Below the pieces are notes generated by a model that had not been told where the DNA came from, searched no databases, and saw nothing but the letters and a program-made list of their open reading frames with translations. Below, in pieces: positions 49,029 to 62,249 of a stretch of 64,000 nt of DNA. The translations under genes were made by a program, and so were the position numbers. This stretch comes from Loxodes magnus. Lineage: Eukaryota > Ciliophora > Karyorelictea > Loxodida > Loxodidae. The stretch lies in contig CAMPDV010000282.1 in assembly GCA_946699065.1 (NCBI GenBank), positions 186,001-250,000 on the forward strand, in the 5' to 3' direction. The first letter of the stretch is position 1; each line of letters begins with the position of its first letter.

Positions 49029-52000
49029 ATGGGAACTACCAGTTAGTAGGGAATTATAATTCCTTATGAAAAATTATAAAAGGTAAAACTATTAGGGTAA
49101 GGAAGCTTTGGAGTGGTATATGCTGGAAAATGGAATTAAGTTAATGATGTAGCGATAAAAGAATTCTATGAAGAGAATCTGACTTATAATGCTTAGATAG
49201 AGTTGGAGATGCAATTGCAAATAATGTCATAGATGAAGCATACGAACGTGGTTAGGCTATATGGATACTGTATTTCTCCAACAAGTTTGGTAATAGAGTT
49301 AATGCATCAATCTTTATCCAATTTGTTATATAGTAATGAAGAGATAAATTGAAATAAAAGGTATTAGATAACTTTAGATATAGTAGAAGGATTGAAATAC
49401 ATTCATGGAAAAGGGATAGTACATAGAGACCTGAAAAGTCCTAATGTTTTATTGGATAGAAACTAAAAAGCAAAAATATGCGACTTTGGCTTATCAAAAT
49501 AAAAATTAGTATCTAGATAAAAAATATTTTAGTAGGGAAGCAATTAATAAAAAGAATAATTATATTGAATGGCACCAGAATTATTTAGGACGAGACCGGA
49601 ATTCAGCTTTTAATCTGATATATATGCGTTGGGAATTATCATGTGAGAAATAGCTGAGAGAAGATTACATTATACGAAAGTGGTAGAAAACTTTGCTATG
49701 GAGGAAGTGAAGAGTGGAGAAGGAGAATAAATGTGCTCAAACTTTCCTTAAGAGTATAGAGAGTGTATATTGGAGTGTTTGAGAGATGAAGCTTAGTAGA
49801 GAATAAATTTGTAAGTTTTATAGAAAAAATTGTTAGAAGGAAAGTTAAATTTGGATATCTTTGAGCAAATAAAGAGTTTAACAAAAATATCTCATTAATA
49901 AGTCAAGAAAGAGAATCAAGAATAAATCGAGGTTTTCTCTATTTAAAAAGTAGAAGAAGAAATAAAGTATAAGAATGGTGATAGATGTAGGGGATAATGA
50001 TTATATGGAAAAAGATAAGGCAAAGGAGTTTATTATTACTAAAATGGAGACATTTACGAAGGAGATTGATAAGAAAACAAGATAACAGGATATGGAGTTT
50101 ATAAATACAGAGAAGGAGATAGATACGAAGGATAAAGAATAAATGGAAAAAAATAAGGCAAAGGAACATAATATTACTAAAATGGAGACATTTACGAAGG
50201 AGATTGATAAGAAAACAAGATAACAGGATATGGAGTTTATAAATACAGAGAAGGAGATAGATACGAAGGGTACTGATTAAATAGTAAGAGATAAGGTAAA
50301 GGAACATAATATTACTAAAATGGAGACATTTACGAAGGAGATTGATAAGAAAACTAGATAACAGGATATGGAGTTTTTAAATACAGAGAAGGAGATAGAT
50401 ACGAAGGGTACTGTTTAAATAGTGAGAGATAAGGTAAAGGAACATAATATTACTAAAATGGAGACATTTACGAAGGAGATTGATAAGAAAACTAGATAAC
50501 AGGATATGGAGTTTATAAATACAGAGAAGGAGATAGATACGAAGGGTACTGATTAAATAGTAAGAGATAAGGTAAAGGAACATAATATTACTAAAATGGA
50601 GACATTTACGAAGGAGATTGATAAGAAAACTAGATAACAGGATATGGAGTTTATAAATACAGAGAAGGAGATAGATACGAAGGGTACTGATTAAATAGTA
50701 AGAGATAAGGTAAAGGAACATAATATTACTAAAATGGAGACATTTACGAAGGAGATTGATAAGAAAACTAGATAACAGGATATGGAGTTTTTAAATACAG
50801 AGAAGGAGATAGATACGAAGGGTACTGATTAAATAGTAAGAGATAAGGTAAAGGAACATAATATTACTAAAATGGAGACATTTACGAAGGAGATTGATAA
50901 GAAAACTAGATAACAGGATATGGAGTTTTTAAATACAGAGAAGGAGATAGATACGAAGGGTACTGATTAAATAGTAAGAGATAAGGTAAAGGAACATAAT
51001 ATTACTAAAATGGAGACATTTACGAAGGAGATTGATAAGAAAACTAGATAACAGGATATGGCATTTTTAAATACTGAGAAGGAGATAGATACGAAGGGTA
51101 CTGATTAAATAGTAAGAGATAAGGTAAAGGAACATAATATTACTAAAATGGAGACATTTACGAAGGAGATTGATAAGAAAACTAGATAACAGGATATGGA
51201 GTTTTTAAATACAGAGAAGGAGATAGATACGAAGGGTACTGATTAAATAGTAAGAGATAAGGTAAAGGAACATAATATTACTAAAAGGGAGACATTTACG
51301 AAGGAGATTGATAAGAAAACTAGATAACAGGATATGGAGTTTATAAATACAGAGAAGGAGATAGATACGAAGGGTACTGATTAAATAGTAAGAGATAAGG
51401 TAAAGGAACATAATATTACTAAAATGGAGACATTTACGAAGGAGATTGATAAGAAAACTAGATAACAGGATATGGAGTTTTTAAATACAGAGAAGGAGAT
51501 AGATACGAAGGGTACTGATTAAATAGTAAGAGATAAGGTAAAGGAACATAATATTACTAAAATGGAGACATTTACGAAGGAGATTGATAAGAAAACTAGA
51601 TAACAGGATATGGCATTTTTAAATACTGAGAAGGAGATAGATACGAAGGGTACTGATTAAATAGTAAGAGATAAGGTAAAGGAACATAATATTACTAAAA
51701 TGGAGACATTTACGAAGGAGATTGATAAGAAAACTAGATAACAGGATATGGAGTTTTTAAATACAGAGAAGGAGATAGATACGAAGGGTACTGATTAAAT
51801 AGTAAGAGATAAGGTAAAGGAACATAATATTACTAAAATGGAGACATTTACGAAGGAAATTGATAAGAAAACTAGATAACAGGATATGGCATTTTTAAAT
51901 ACTGAGAAGGAGATAGATACGAAGGGTACTGATTAAATAGTAAGAGATAAGGTAAAGGAACATAATATTACTAAAATGGAGACATTTACGAAGGAGATTG

Positions 52001-55000
52001 ATAAGAAAACAAGATAACAGGATATGGAGTTTATAAATACAGAGAAGGAGATAGATACGAAGGGTACTGATTAAATAGTAAGAGATAAGGTAAAGGAACA
52101 TAATATTACTAAAATGGAGACATTTACGAAGGAGATTGATAAGAAAACTAGATAACAGGATATGGAGTTTATAAATACAGAGAAGGAGATAGATACGAAG
52201 GGTACTGATTAAATAGTAAGAGATAAGGTAAAGGAACATAATATTACTAAAATGGAGACATTTACGAAGGAGATTGATAAGAAAACTAGATAACAGGATA
52301 TGGAGTTTTTAAATACAGAGAAGGAGATAGATACGAAGGGTACTGATTAAATAGTAAGAGATAAGGTAAAGGAACATAATATTACTAAAATGGAGACATT
52401 TACGAAGGAGATTGATAAGAAAACTAGATAACAGGATATGGAGTTTTTAAATACAGAGAAGGAGATAGATACGAAGGGTACTGATTAAATAGTAAGAGAT
52501 AAGGTAAAGGAACATAATATTACTAAAAGGGAGACATTTACGAAGGAAATTGATAAGAAAACTAGATAACAGGATATGGCATTTTTAAATACTGAGAAGG
52601 AGATAGATACGAAGGGTACTGATTAAATAGTAAGAGATAAGGTAAAGGAACATAATATTACTAAAATGGAGACATTTACGAAGGAGATTGATAAGAAAAC
52701 TAGATAACAGGATATGGAGTTTATAAATACAGAGAAGGAGATAGATACGAAGGGTACTGATTAAATAGTAAGAGATAAGGTAAAGGAACATAATATTACT
52801 AAAATGGAGACATTTACGAAGGAGATTGATAAGAAAACTAGATAACAGGATATGGAGTTTTTAAATACAGAGAAGGAGATAGATACGAAGGGTACTGATT
52901 AAATAGTAAGAGATAAGGTAAAGGAACATAATATTACTAAAATGGAGACATTTACGAAGGAGATTGATAAGAAAACTAGATAACAGGATATGGAGTTTTT
53001 AAATACAGAGAAGGAGATAGATACGAAGGGTACTGATTAAATAGTAAGAGATAAGGTAAAGGAACATAATATTACTAAAATGGAGACATTTACGAAGGAG
53101 ATTGATAAGAAAACTAGATAACAGGATATGGAGTTTTTAAATACAGAGAAGGAGATAGATACGAAGGGTACTGATTAAATAGTAAGAGATAAGGTAAAGG
53201 AACATAATATTACTAAAATGGAGACATTTACGAAGGAGATTGATAAGAAAACTAGATAACAGGATATGGAGTTTTTAAATACAGAGAAGGAGATAGATAC
53301 GAAGGGTACTGATTAAATAGTAAGAGATAAGGTAAAGGAACATAATATTACTAAAAGGGAGACATTTACGAAGGAAATTGATAAGAAAACTAGATAACAG
53401 GATATGGCATTTTTAAATACTGAGAAGGAGATAGATACGAAGGGTACTGATTAAATAGTAAGAGATAAGGTAAAGGAACATAATATTACTAAAATGGAGA
53501 CATTTACGAAGGAGATTGATAAGAAAACTAGATAACAGGATATGGAGTTTATAAATACAGAGAAGGAGATAGATACGAAGGGTACTGATTAAATAGTAAG
53601 AGATAAGGTAAAGGAACATAATATTACTAAAATGGAGACATTTACGAAGGAGATTGATAAGAAAACTAGATAACAGGATATGGAGTTTTTAAATACAGAG
53701 AAGGAGATAGATACGAAGGGTACTGATTAAATAGTAAGAGATAAGGTAAAGGAACATAATATTACTAAAATGGAGACATTTACGAAGGAGATTGATAAGA
53801 AAACTAGATAACAGGATATGGAGTTTATAAATACAGAGAAGGAGATAGATACGAAGGGTACTGATTAAATAGTAAGAGATAAGGTAAAGGAACATAATAT
53901 TACTAAAATGGAGACATTTACGAAGGGATTGATAAGAAAACTAGAGGATATGGATTTTTAAATACAGAGAAGGAGATAGATACGAAGGGTACTGATTAAA
54001 TAGTAAGAGATAAGGTAAAGGAACATAATATTACTAAAATGGAGACATTTACGAAGGAGATTGATAAGAAAACTAGATAACAGGATATGGAGTTTTTAAA
54101 TACAGAGAAGGAGATAGATACGAAGGGTACTGATTAAATAGTAAGAGATAAGGTAAAGGAACATAATATTACTAAAATGGAGACATTTACGAAGGAGATT
54201 GATAAGAAAACTAGATAACAGGATATGGAGTTTATAAATACAGAGAAGGAGATAGATACGAAGGGTACTGATTAAATAGTAAGAGATAAGGTAAAGGAAC
54301 ATAATATTACTAAAATGGAGACATTTACGAAGGAGATTGATAAGAAAACTAGATAACAGGATATGGAGTTTTTAAATACAGAGAAGGAGATAGATACGAA
54401 GGGTACTGATTAAATAGTAAGAGATAAGGTAAAGGAACATAATATTACTAAAATGGAGACATTTACGAAGGAGATTGATAAGAAAACAAGATAACAGGAT
54501 ATGGAGTTTATAAATACAGAGAAGGAGATAGATACGAAGGGTACTGATTAAATAGTAAGAGATAAGGTAAAGGAACATAATATTACTAAAATGGAGACAT
54601 TTACGAAGGAGATTGATAAGAAAACTAGATAACAGGATATGGAGTTTATAAATACAGAGAAGGAGATAGATACGAAGGGTACTGATTAAATAGTAAGAGA
54701 TAAGGTAAAGGAACATAATATTACTAAAATGGAGACATTTACGAAGGAGATTGATAAGAAAACAAGATAACAGGATATGGAGTTTATAAATACAGAGAAG
54801 GAGATAGATACGAAGGGTACTGATTAAATAGTAAGAGATAAGGTAAAGGAACATAATATTACTAAAATGGAGACATTTACGAAGGAGATTGATAAGAAAA
54901 CTAGATAACAGGATATGGAGTTTTTAAATACATTTTTAAATAGAGAAGGAGATAGATACGAATACTGATTAAATAGTAAGAGATAAGGTAAAGGAACATA

Positions 55001-58000
55001 ATATTACTAAAATGGAGACATTTACGAAGGAGATTGATAAGAAAACAAGATAACAGGATATGGAGTTTATAAATACAGAGAAGGAGATAGATACGAAGGG
55101 TACTGATTAAATAGTAAGAGATAAGGTAAAGGAACATAATATTACTAAAATGGAGACATTTACGAAGGAGATTGATAAGAAAAAGATAACAGGATATGGA
55201 GTTTATAAATACAGAGAAGGAGATAGAACGAAGGGTACTGATTAAATAGTGAGAGATTAAAGGAACATAATATTACTAAAATGGAGACATTTACGAAGGA
55301 GATTGATAAGAAGACTAGAGAACATGATATGGAGTTGTATAAATACGCAGAGAAGGAGATAGATACGAAGGGTACTGTATTAAATAGTGAGAGATAAGGT
55401 AAAGGAACATAATATTACTAAAATGGAGACATTTACGAAGGAATTGATAAGAAGACTAGAGAACAGGATATGGAGTTTATAATTACAGAGAAGGAGATAG
55501 ATATGAAGGGTACTGATTAAATAGTAAGAGATAAGGTAAAGGAACATAATATTACTAAAATGGAGACATTTACGATAAGGAGGATTGATAAGAAAACTGA
55601 TTAAATAGTAAGAGATAAGGTAAAGATAACAGGATATGGAGTTTGGAGTTTTTAAATACAGAGAAGGAGATAGATACGAAGGGTACTGATTAAATAGTAA
55701 GAGATAAGGTAAAGGAACATAATATTACTAAAATGGAGACATTTACGAAGGAGATTGATAAGAAAACTAGATAACAGGATATGGAGTTTATAAATAAGAT
55801 AGATACGAAGGATAAAGATGGAAAAAAATAAGGAGATAGATACGAAGGGTACTGATTAAATAGTAAGAGATAAGGTAAAGGAACATAATATTACTAAAAT
55901 GGAGACATTTACGAAGGAGATAAGAAAACTAGATAACAGGATATGGAGTTTATAAATACAGAGAAGGAGATAGATACGAAGGATAGAATAAAAGTAAGAG
56001 ATAAGGTAAAGGAACATAATATTATAAAATGGAGACATTTACACTAGATAACAGGATATGGAGTAAATACAGAGAAGGAGATTGATACGAAGGGTACTGA
56101 TTAAATAATAAGAGATAAGGTAAAGGAACATAATATTACTAAAATGGAGACATTTACGAAGGAGATTGATAAGAAAACAAGATAACAGGATATGGAGTTT
56201 ATAAATACAGAGAAGGAGATAGATACGAAGGGTACTGATTAAATAGTAAGAGATAAGGTAAAGGAACATAATATTACTAAAATGGAGACATTTACGAAGG
56301 AGATTGATAAGAAAACTAGATAACAGGATGGAGTTTTTAAATACAGAGAAGGAGATAGATACGAAGGATAAAGAATAAAGAAAAAGATAAGGCAAAGGAA
56401 CATAATATTACTAAAATGGAGACATTTACGAAGGAGATTGATAAGAAGACTAGATAACAGGATATGGCAGTTGTAAATACGCAAGTGGAAATAGATATGA
56501 ATTGTAATTATTAAATAGTAAGAGATAAGGTAAAGGAACATAATATTACTAAAATGGAGACATTTACGAAGGAGATTGATAAGAAAACTAGATAACAGGA
56601 TATGGAGTTTATAAATACAGAGAAGGAGATAGATACGAAGGGTACTGATTAAATAGTAAGAGATAAGGTAAAGGAACATAATATTACTAAAATGGAGACA
56701 TTTACGAAGGAAATTGATAAGAAAACTAGATAACAGGATATGGAGTTTTTAAATACAGAGAAGGAGATAGATACGAAGGGTACTGATTAAATAGTAAGAG
56801 ATAAGGTAAAGGAACATAATATTACTAAAATGGAGACATTTACGAAGGAAATTTTAGATAAATACAGAGAAGGAGATAGATACGAAGGGTACTGATTAAA
56901 TAGTAAGAGATAAGGTAAAGGAACATAATATTACTAAAATGGAGACATTTACGAAGAGACATTTACGAAGGAGATTGATAAGAAAACTAGATAACAGGAT
57001 ATGGAGAAATACAGAGAAGGAGATTGATAAGAAAACAAGATAACAGGATATGGAGTTTTTAAATACAGAGAAGGAGATAGATACGAAGGGTACTGATTAA
57101 ATAGTGAGAGATAAGGTAAAGGAACATAATATTACTAAAATGGAGACATTTACGAAGGAGATTGATAAGAAAACAAGATAACAGGATATGGAGTTTATAA
57201 ATACAGAGAAGGAGATAGATACGAAGGGTACTGATTAAATAGTAAGAGATAAGGTAAAGGAACATAATATTACTAAAATGGAGACATTTACGAAGGAGAT
57301 TGATAAGAAAACAAGATAACAGGATATGGAGTTTTTAAATACAGAGAAGGAGATAGATACGAAGGGTACTGATTAAATAGTGAGAGATAAGGTAAAGGAA
57401 CATAATATTACTAAAATGGAGACATTTACGAAGGAGATTGATAAGAAAACAAGATAACAGGATATGGAGTTTATAAATACAGAGAAGGAGATAGATACGA
57501 AGGGTACTGATTAAATAGTAAGAGATAAGGTAAAGGAACATAATATTACTAAAATGGAGACATTTACGAAGGAGATTGATAAGAAAACTAGATAACAGGA
57601 TATGGAGTTTTTAAATACAGAGAAGGAGATAGATACGAAGGGTACTGATTAAATAGTAAGAGATAAGGTAAAGGAACATAATATTACTAAAATGGAGACA
57701 TTTACGAAGGAGATTGATAAGAAAACAAGATAACAGGATATGGAGTTTATAAATACAGAGAAGGAGATAGATACGAAGGGTACTGATTAAATAGTAAGAG
57801 ATAAGGCAAAGGAACATATTATTATTAAAATGGAGACATTTACGAAGGAGATTGATAAGAAGACTAGAGAACATGATATGGAGTTGTAAATTACGCAAGT
57901 GGAAATTGATATGAAGGGTAATTATTAAATAATAAGAGATAAGGTAAAGGAACATAATATTACTAAAATGGAGACATTTACGAAGGAAATTGATAAGAAG

Positions 58001-58797
58001 ACTAGAGAACAGGATATGGAGTTGTAAATTACGCAAGTGGAAATTGATATGAAGGGTAATTATTAAATAATAAGAGATAAGGTAAAGGAACATAATATTA
58101 CTAAAATGGAGACATTTACGAAGGAGATTGATAAGAAAACAAGATAACAGGATATGGAGTTTATAAATACAGAGAAGGAGATAGATACGAAGGGTACTGA
58201 TTAAATAGTAAGAGATAAGGTAAAGGAACATAATATTACTAAAATGGAGACATTTACGAAGGAGATTGATAAGAAAACAAGATAACAGGATATGGAGTTT
58301 ATAAATACAGAGAAGGAGATAGATACGAATGGTACTGATTAAATAGTAAGAGATAAGGTAAAGGAACATAATATTACTAAATCGGAGACATTTACGAAGG
58401 AGATTGATAAGAAAACAAGATAACAGGATTTGGAGTTTAAAAATGTGTAGATGGTACTATATATGAAGGGCAATGATTAAATGGTAAAAGGTAAGGCAAA
58501 GGAATTTATTATTAGAGTAATGGTGATATATACGAAGGAGATTGATAAGAAGACTAGATAACATGATTTGGAGTTTTAAATTACGCAAATGGAGATGGAT
58601 ACGAAGGGTAATGATTAAATAATAAAAAATAAGGCAAAGGAACATATTATTGCAATAATGGCGATATATATGAGGGAGATTGGGTAGAAGATAAAAGAAC
58701 AAGATAAGATGCATATTAATGTTTTAATGGCAAGTGTTAAATAGAAATTTAACAAAAGGGAACGCTAATAAAAGTATTAATTTAATAATAAATTTGA
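49029..58797 (+). CDS. TKL-type protein kinase with giant MORN-repeat tail
   Basis: ATG 49029. Residues about 15-290 form a kinase domain: glycine loop LLGQGSFGVVYAGKW, VAIK lysine, catalytic HRDLKSPNVLL, CDFGLSK, then YWMAPE and GIIMWEIAER, typical of tyrosine-kinase-like kinases. The Trp of YWMAPE and MWEIAE is TGA. After a short linker, MORN repeats (YEGDWQENK, YEGYWLNSK, GYGVYKYREGD) start at about residue 315 and continue to 58.74 kb. All catalytic residues are present, so activity is expected. MORN repeats commonly bind membranes or organise cytoskeletal assemblies. The frame is open from 49029 to about 53.92 kb; indels then change it, and the final block reads in another frame to a TGA at 58795. 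This is either assembly error in the repeats or real damage. Unbroken, it would be about 3,250 residues. Confidence 0.75.
53920..54960 (+). other. Frame-shifted stretch in the MORN array
   Basis: Three deletions (1, 5 and 1 nt) near 53925-53960 move the frame by 7 nt. An insertion of 10 and a deletion of 3 near 54930-54970 move it back by exactly 7. Between them the units are perfect but out of phase with the kinase. Confidence 0.7.
55160..57060 (+). other. Disordered part of the MORN array
   Basis: Unit spacing is irregular (131, 142, 137, 134, 109 and 201 bp, among others), with partial units, internal duplications and many small indels. The regular 138-bp period resumes at 57.06 kb in a different phase. 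This looks like consensus error in a repeat, or true decay. Confidence 0.7.
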
Positions 58798-58799
58798 AA

Positions 58800-59690
58800 A
58801 GAAAATAAATGCTTTTATCAAACAAAAGAAAAACAGTTTAATAATGCTTTTATATTAATAAAATTAAAAAATTAGCGTATAAAGATGTTTTTAGTTATAT
58901 ATTTTATTTAAGATGAAATTAAATTAATTTCTTATGATTTATTGAAGGAAATATTATTTTAATTAATATAGCAATTTTTATGATACTCAAGAAGAGAAAT
59001 TTTATATGTATAAAATGCAAAATTTTTTATATAGATAATTAGTTCAATGAGTAAGTAATTTTAATTAGCTTTTTTTAGTATTTAAAATGGATATGAAATG
59101 TGATAGTAAGAAATAAAATGAATATAAGATATTTTATATATATTTAGTAAATTATTAAAAGTTTAAGAGTTATAAGCAAGAAAAAGTTTGAAAGTAAAGT
59201 AAAACGGAAAGAGTTAAGAGTAGAAAGAGAAAAAGAAAGGAAAAGAGAAGAGAAGAGAGTGTGATCAGATTGGAGAAGCAATAAAAAGAAGAGTAAAAGA
59301 TTAGAAATTGCTAAAAAATATAAATTAAAAAATGAGAGATAAGAAATGAAAGAAAAATTGTAAACATTTTGTAAGTATTTTTGTTCAGCAATTAAAATGA
59401 TAAGGAAAAGTGAGATTGACTAAAAATTTATAAAAAGGAAATAATAATAAAGAATGATTCATATGATAGTGAGAAGGGAAATATGGAAGGATTAAAAAAA
59501 AGGAAAAAAGAATGAAAAGTGAAAAAGATTCGTAAAAAGTTATATACTTTATTAGAGCTTTATGTAATAAGAGAATTTTTGGATGATTAAGGATAGAGCG
59601 ATTGAATTAATACAAATAATTAAGCCGGCAGATAAAAATTGTGACTATTTTTAAGATCCAAAAGTTTTATAATAAATAATAAATTAATGT
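58800..59690. other. AT-rich, purine-biased interval, no gene seen
   Basis: The 3' flank of the kinase-MORN gene. From 59.15 to 59.55 kb the plus strand is strongly A/G-biased (many GAAAAG and AGAGAAG runs). No RNA or coding feature is recognised. Confidence 0.4.
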
Positions 59691-59691
59691 T

Positions 59692-60064
59692 ATTATAGAG
59701 CGCGTAGCATCTCGTTGGCGAGTAATTTTTTCAATATTAATATTAATAAAAAGTGTTTTCATACTTCTTTTTGTAAGTCGAACTTTCAATGAGTCAGCTT
59801 CTCCAAATGGGAAATTTGCTTATTAAAAATTATTTTTGAATTTAAAACTAAATACTCTATTCGTCTTGAATAAGATCAAAATATGAACTAGTAATTAAGT
59901 GATTAATAGGTCCTTCAGTCAAATGTACATAATGCTAGCAAGAATCCTCGGGCAAGTAAGGATTTCTTTTCCGAGCTTAACTACCCTTCCCCGTGGTGGC
60001 ATCTAATGCGAGTTTACTCGTAATGTAATAAGCACTGCACCAGGTTACCTATAAGTTTTTCTGT
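59692..60064 (+). repeat. 0.38-kb inverted block, left member (pair 3)
   Basis: Near-identical to 17106-17480. Its start (ATTATAGAGCGCG) is the junction with unique DNA downstream of the kinase-MORN gene. Confidence 0.85.
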
Positions 60065-60849
60065 CCACAGCTGATCTCGATGTTTTTATTTTTAATAATA
60101 AAATAAAGTGTTGAAAAGTTGATAATAATTATTAATTATTAATATATCCTTTTTCCAATTTAAAGGTAATTTAATTATATTTATCAGTATTTTTATTATA
60201 TTTAAAGCAAAAATTGTACTTTATAATAGATACTTTGCTTAGCTGTTTATTCTATAAGTTATTAAATTTAAGTTTTATATATATATTAATAAACTTTTGG
60301 CATTATTTTAAGTTTTAAAAATTCAGAAGCATAGTTAAACTAGCTATAAATCAAATAGGTACTTCGAAGAGTAAGTTTCTACAAATTTTATTTTATCCTT
60401 TGTAAAGAGAATAATTTCTGATACGATTGCCTTAAAGATTTCTTTAATTAAACTAGGAATTAATCCTTTATCTTTAAATTAACTGAAATTAATAATCTTG
60501 ATATATTGGAAAGGAACATTACAATGAAACTAGATTCTATTTAAGATTCAGTATTTTATGTATTCTAATTGTCTTATAAATTTGCTGGATGGACCTATTT
60601 ATTGACTAATTAATATCTATTCAAAGTTATATTTAAGAACTAGTATAAATACAATGGAAAAATAATAAATTATATATCAGAATCTAAAGTAAAAATATAG
60701 TACCATTTAAGTTAAATCTGAAAAGAAAGAAATCTAACTTTATTATATTATTTTTAACTTATAACTTTTATTTACATAAATTAGATTTAGCACCATTTAC
60801 TTATTTTTATATTCAATTTGCTTTTATAAAAATATCCATATCGACCATG
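60065..60849. repeat. Spacer of pair 3, near-identical to 17481-18266
   Basis: Only scattered differences from the palindrome spacer over about 785 bp, in the same orientation. Confidence 0.85.
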
Positions 60850-61224
60850 GTCAGGATAATTAATAGTTAATCTGGTGCAGTGCTTATTACATTACGAGTA
60901 AACTCGCATTAGATGCCACCACGGGGAAGGGTAGTTAAGTTTGGAAGAGAAATCCTAACTTGCCCGAGGATTCTTGCTAGCATTATGTATATTTGACTGA
61001 AGGACCTATTAATCACTTAATTACTAGTATATATTTGGATCTTATTCAAGACGAATAGAGTATTTAGTTCTAAATTCAAAAATAATATTTAATAAGCAGA
61101 TTTCCCATTTGGAGAAGCTGACTCATTGAAAGTTCGACTTACAAAAAGAAGTATGAGAACACTTTTTATTAATATTAATATTGAAAAAATTACTCGTCAA
61201 GGAGATTCTACACGCTCTATAATA
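60850..61224 (-). repeat. 0.38-kb inverted block, right member (pair 3)
   Basis: Inverted partner of 59692-60064. It keeps the ACTTGCCCGAGGATTC segment that is deleted in the 18.3 kb copy. Confidence 0.85.
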
Positions 61225-62249
61225 ATATTAATTTATTATTTATTTATAAAATCTTAAAACTATTTTTCTTTATTGAAAAATATCTTAAAATATTATAATA
61301 TTGTTTATTTAAAATTAAAAAGGTAGTAATAATTTTAATGATGAAAAATAAATAAACTCTAGGAAATATTTTAATACTAAGGTAAATTAAATAGATTATA
61401 TTTCAAACTAGTTCTTTAATATATTTGAAAAAGTGTATGTATATTTAATTTTATTAGCAACTGACTAATATATAAAACTAATAGGAATATAGCTAAAATA
61501 TTAAATTATTCAGTTATTCTATAATATTGCTTAAAATAAACTTTTTTAATATCATTTATTTATTCTTTTAACTCTATTTTTTGCTTTTTCAGATTCATTT
61601 TTGCTAGAATTAAATTTGTAATTTGATTAAAATTAAATAAATAATAGCTAGATTAAAGTTATTATATTAACTTATAATTAGATTAAATAATAGAATACTT
61701 AATTAGTCTTTTTTGTAAGACCATTCAGAATTATACTATTTACTAACTAAATCATTTTACTAAAAATAGGAAATCCTAAGTAATACCTAGATTCTCTCTA
61801 CTTAGAAAATGGAAATCAGATCCTTACTGAAAATGCTAGAAGTTAATAAACAGCAAAAATTTATAATTCTAAAAATAAACTAAAAGCATTTAGCAGAAAA
61901 TTCATAATTAGAAGAAATAATTTCTGACATCTCCAAAAATTAAAAAATGATTTATTCTGAAACTTTGTATAAAGAAACAAATAGACTTACAAGCAAATTT
62001 ATTTAAAAAATATTGTAGCAGAAGAGTAATAGTAGTCTTAAATATTATAAAATAAGGGTTAATTAAAGCTGTTAATTAATAAATCCTAGTTGAAAATAAT
62101 AAAATAATAAATGAATATGCAAATAATTAAATTAAAAGTTTAAAATATCTAAAATATTTTTTTAATTAAATATAAATTTTAATTTATTTAAGCCAGATAT
62201 TTAGTTAAATACAGAGTCTCTTCATTTAATTTTATATTCTTTCATTTTC

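Larger units (their letters stand above)
49965..58740 (+). repeat. 138-bp tandem repeat array encoding MORN pairs, about 60 units
   Basis: The period is 138 bp (46 codons, two MORN motifs). Between 50043 and 53907 there are exactly 28 periods without an indel. Variants: GTTTAT or GTTTTT (Tyr/Phe), AACAAG or AACTAG (Lys/Gln), AGA to TGA (Arg/Trp) and AAT to AAG. Repeat spacings of variants (276, 552, 690, 828 and 1242 bp) show higher-order units. The first unit and the last three are the most diverged, as expected when the middle is homogenised by unequal exchange or gene conversion. Confidence 0.92.

Noticed and set aside
49811-49823. A possible 13-nt intron GTAAGTTTTATAG in the kinase C-terminal lobe
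   Set aside because: The unspliced frame reads smoothly through it into the MORN array; splicing would shift the frame.
49939-58714. Long minus-strand open frames rich in FLYLISYYLIST-type repeats across the array
   Set aside because: They are the antisense of the 138-bp MORN units; the plus strand gives canonical MORN motifs and follows a kinase in frame.
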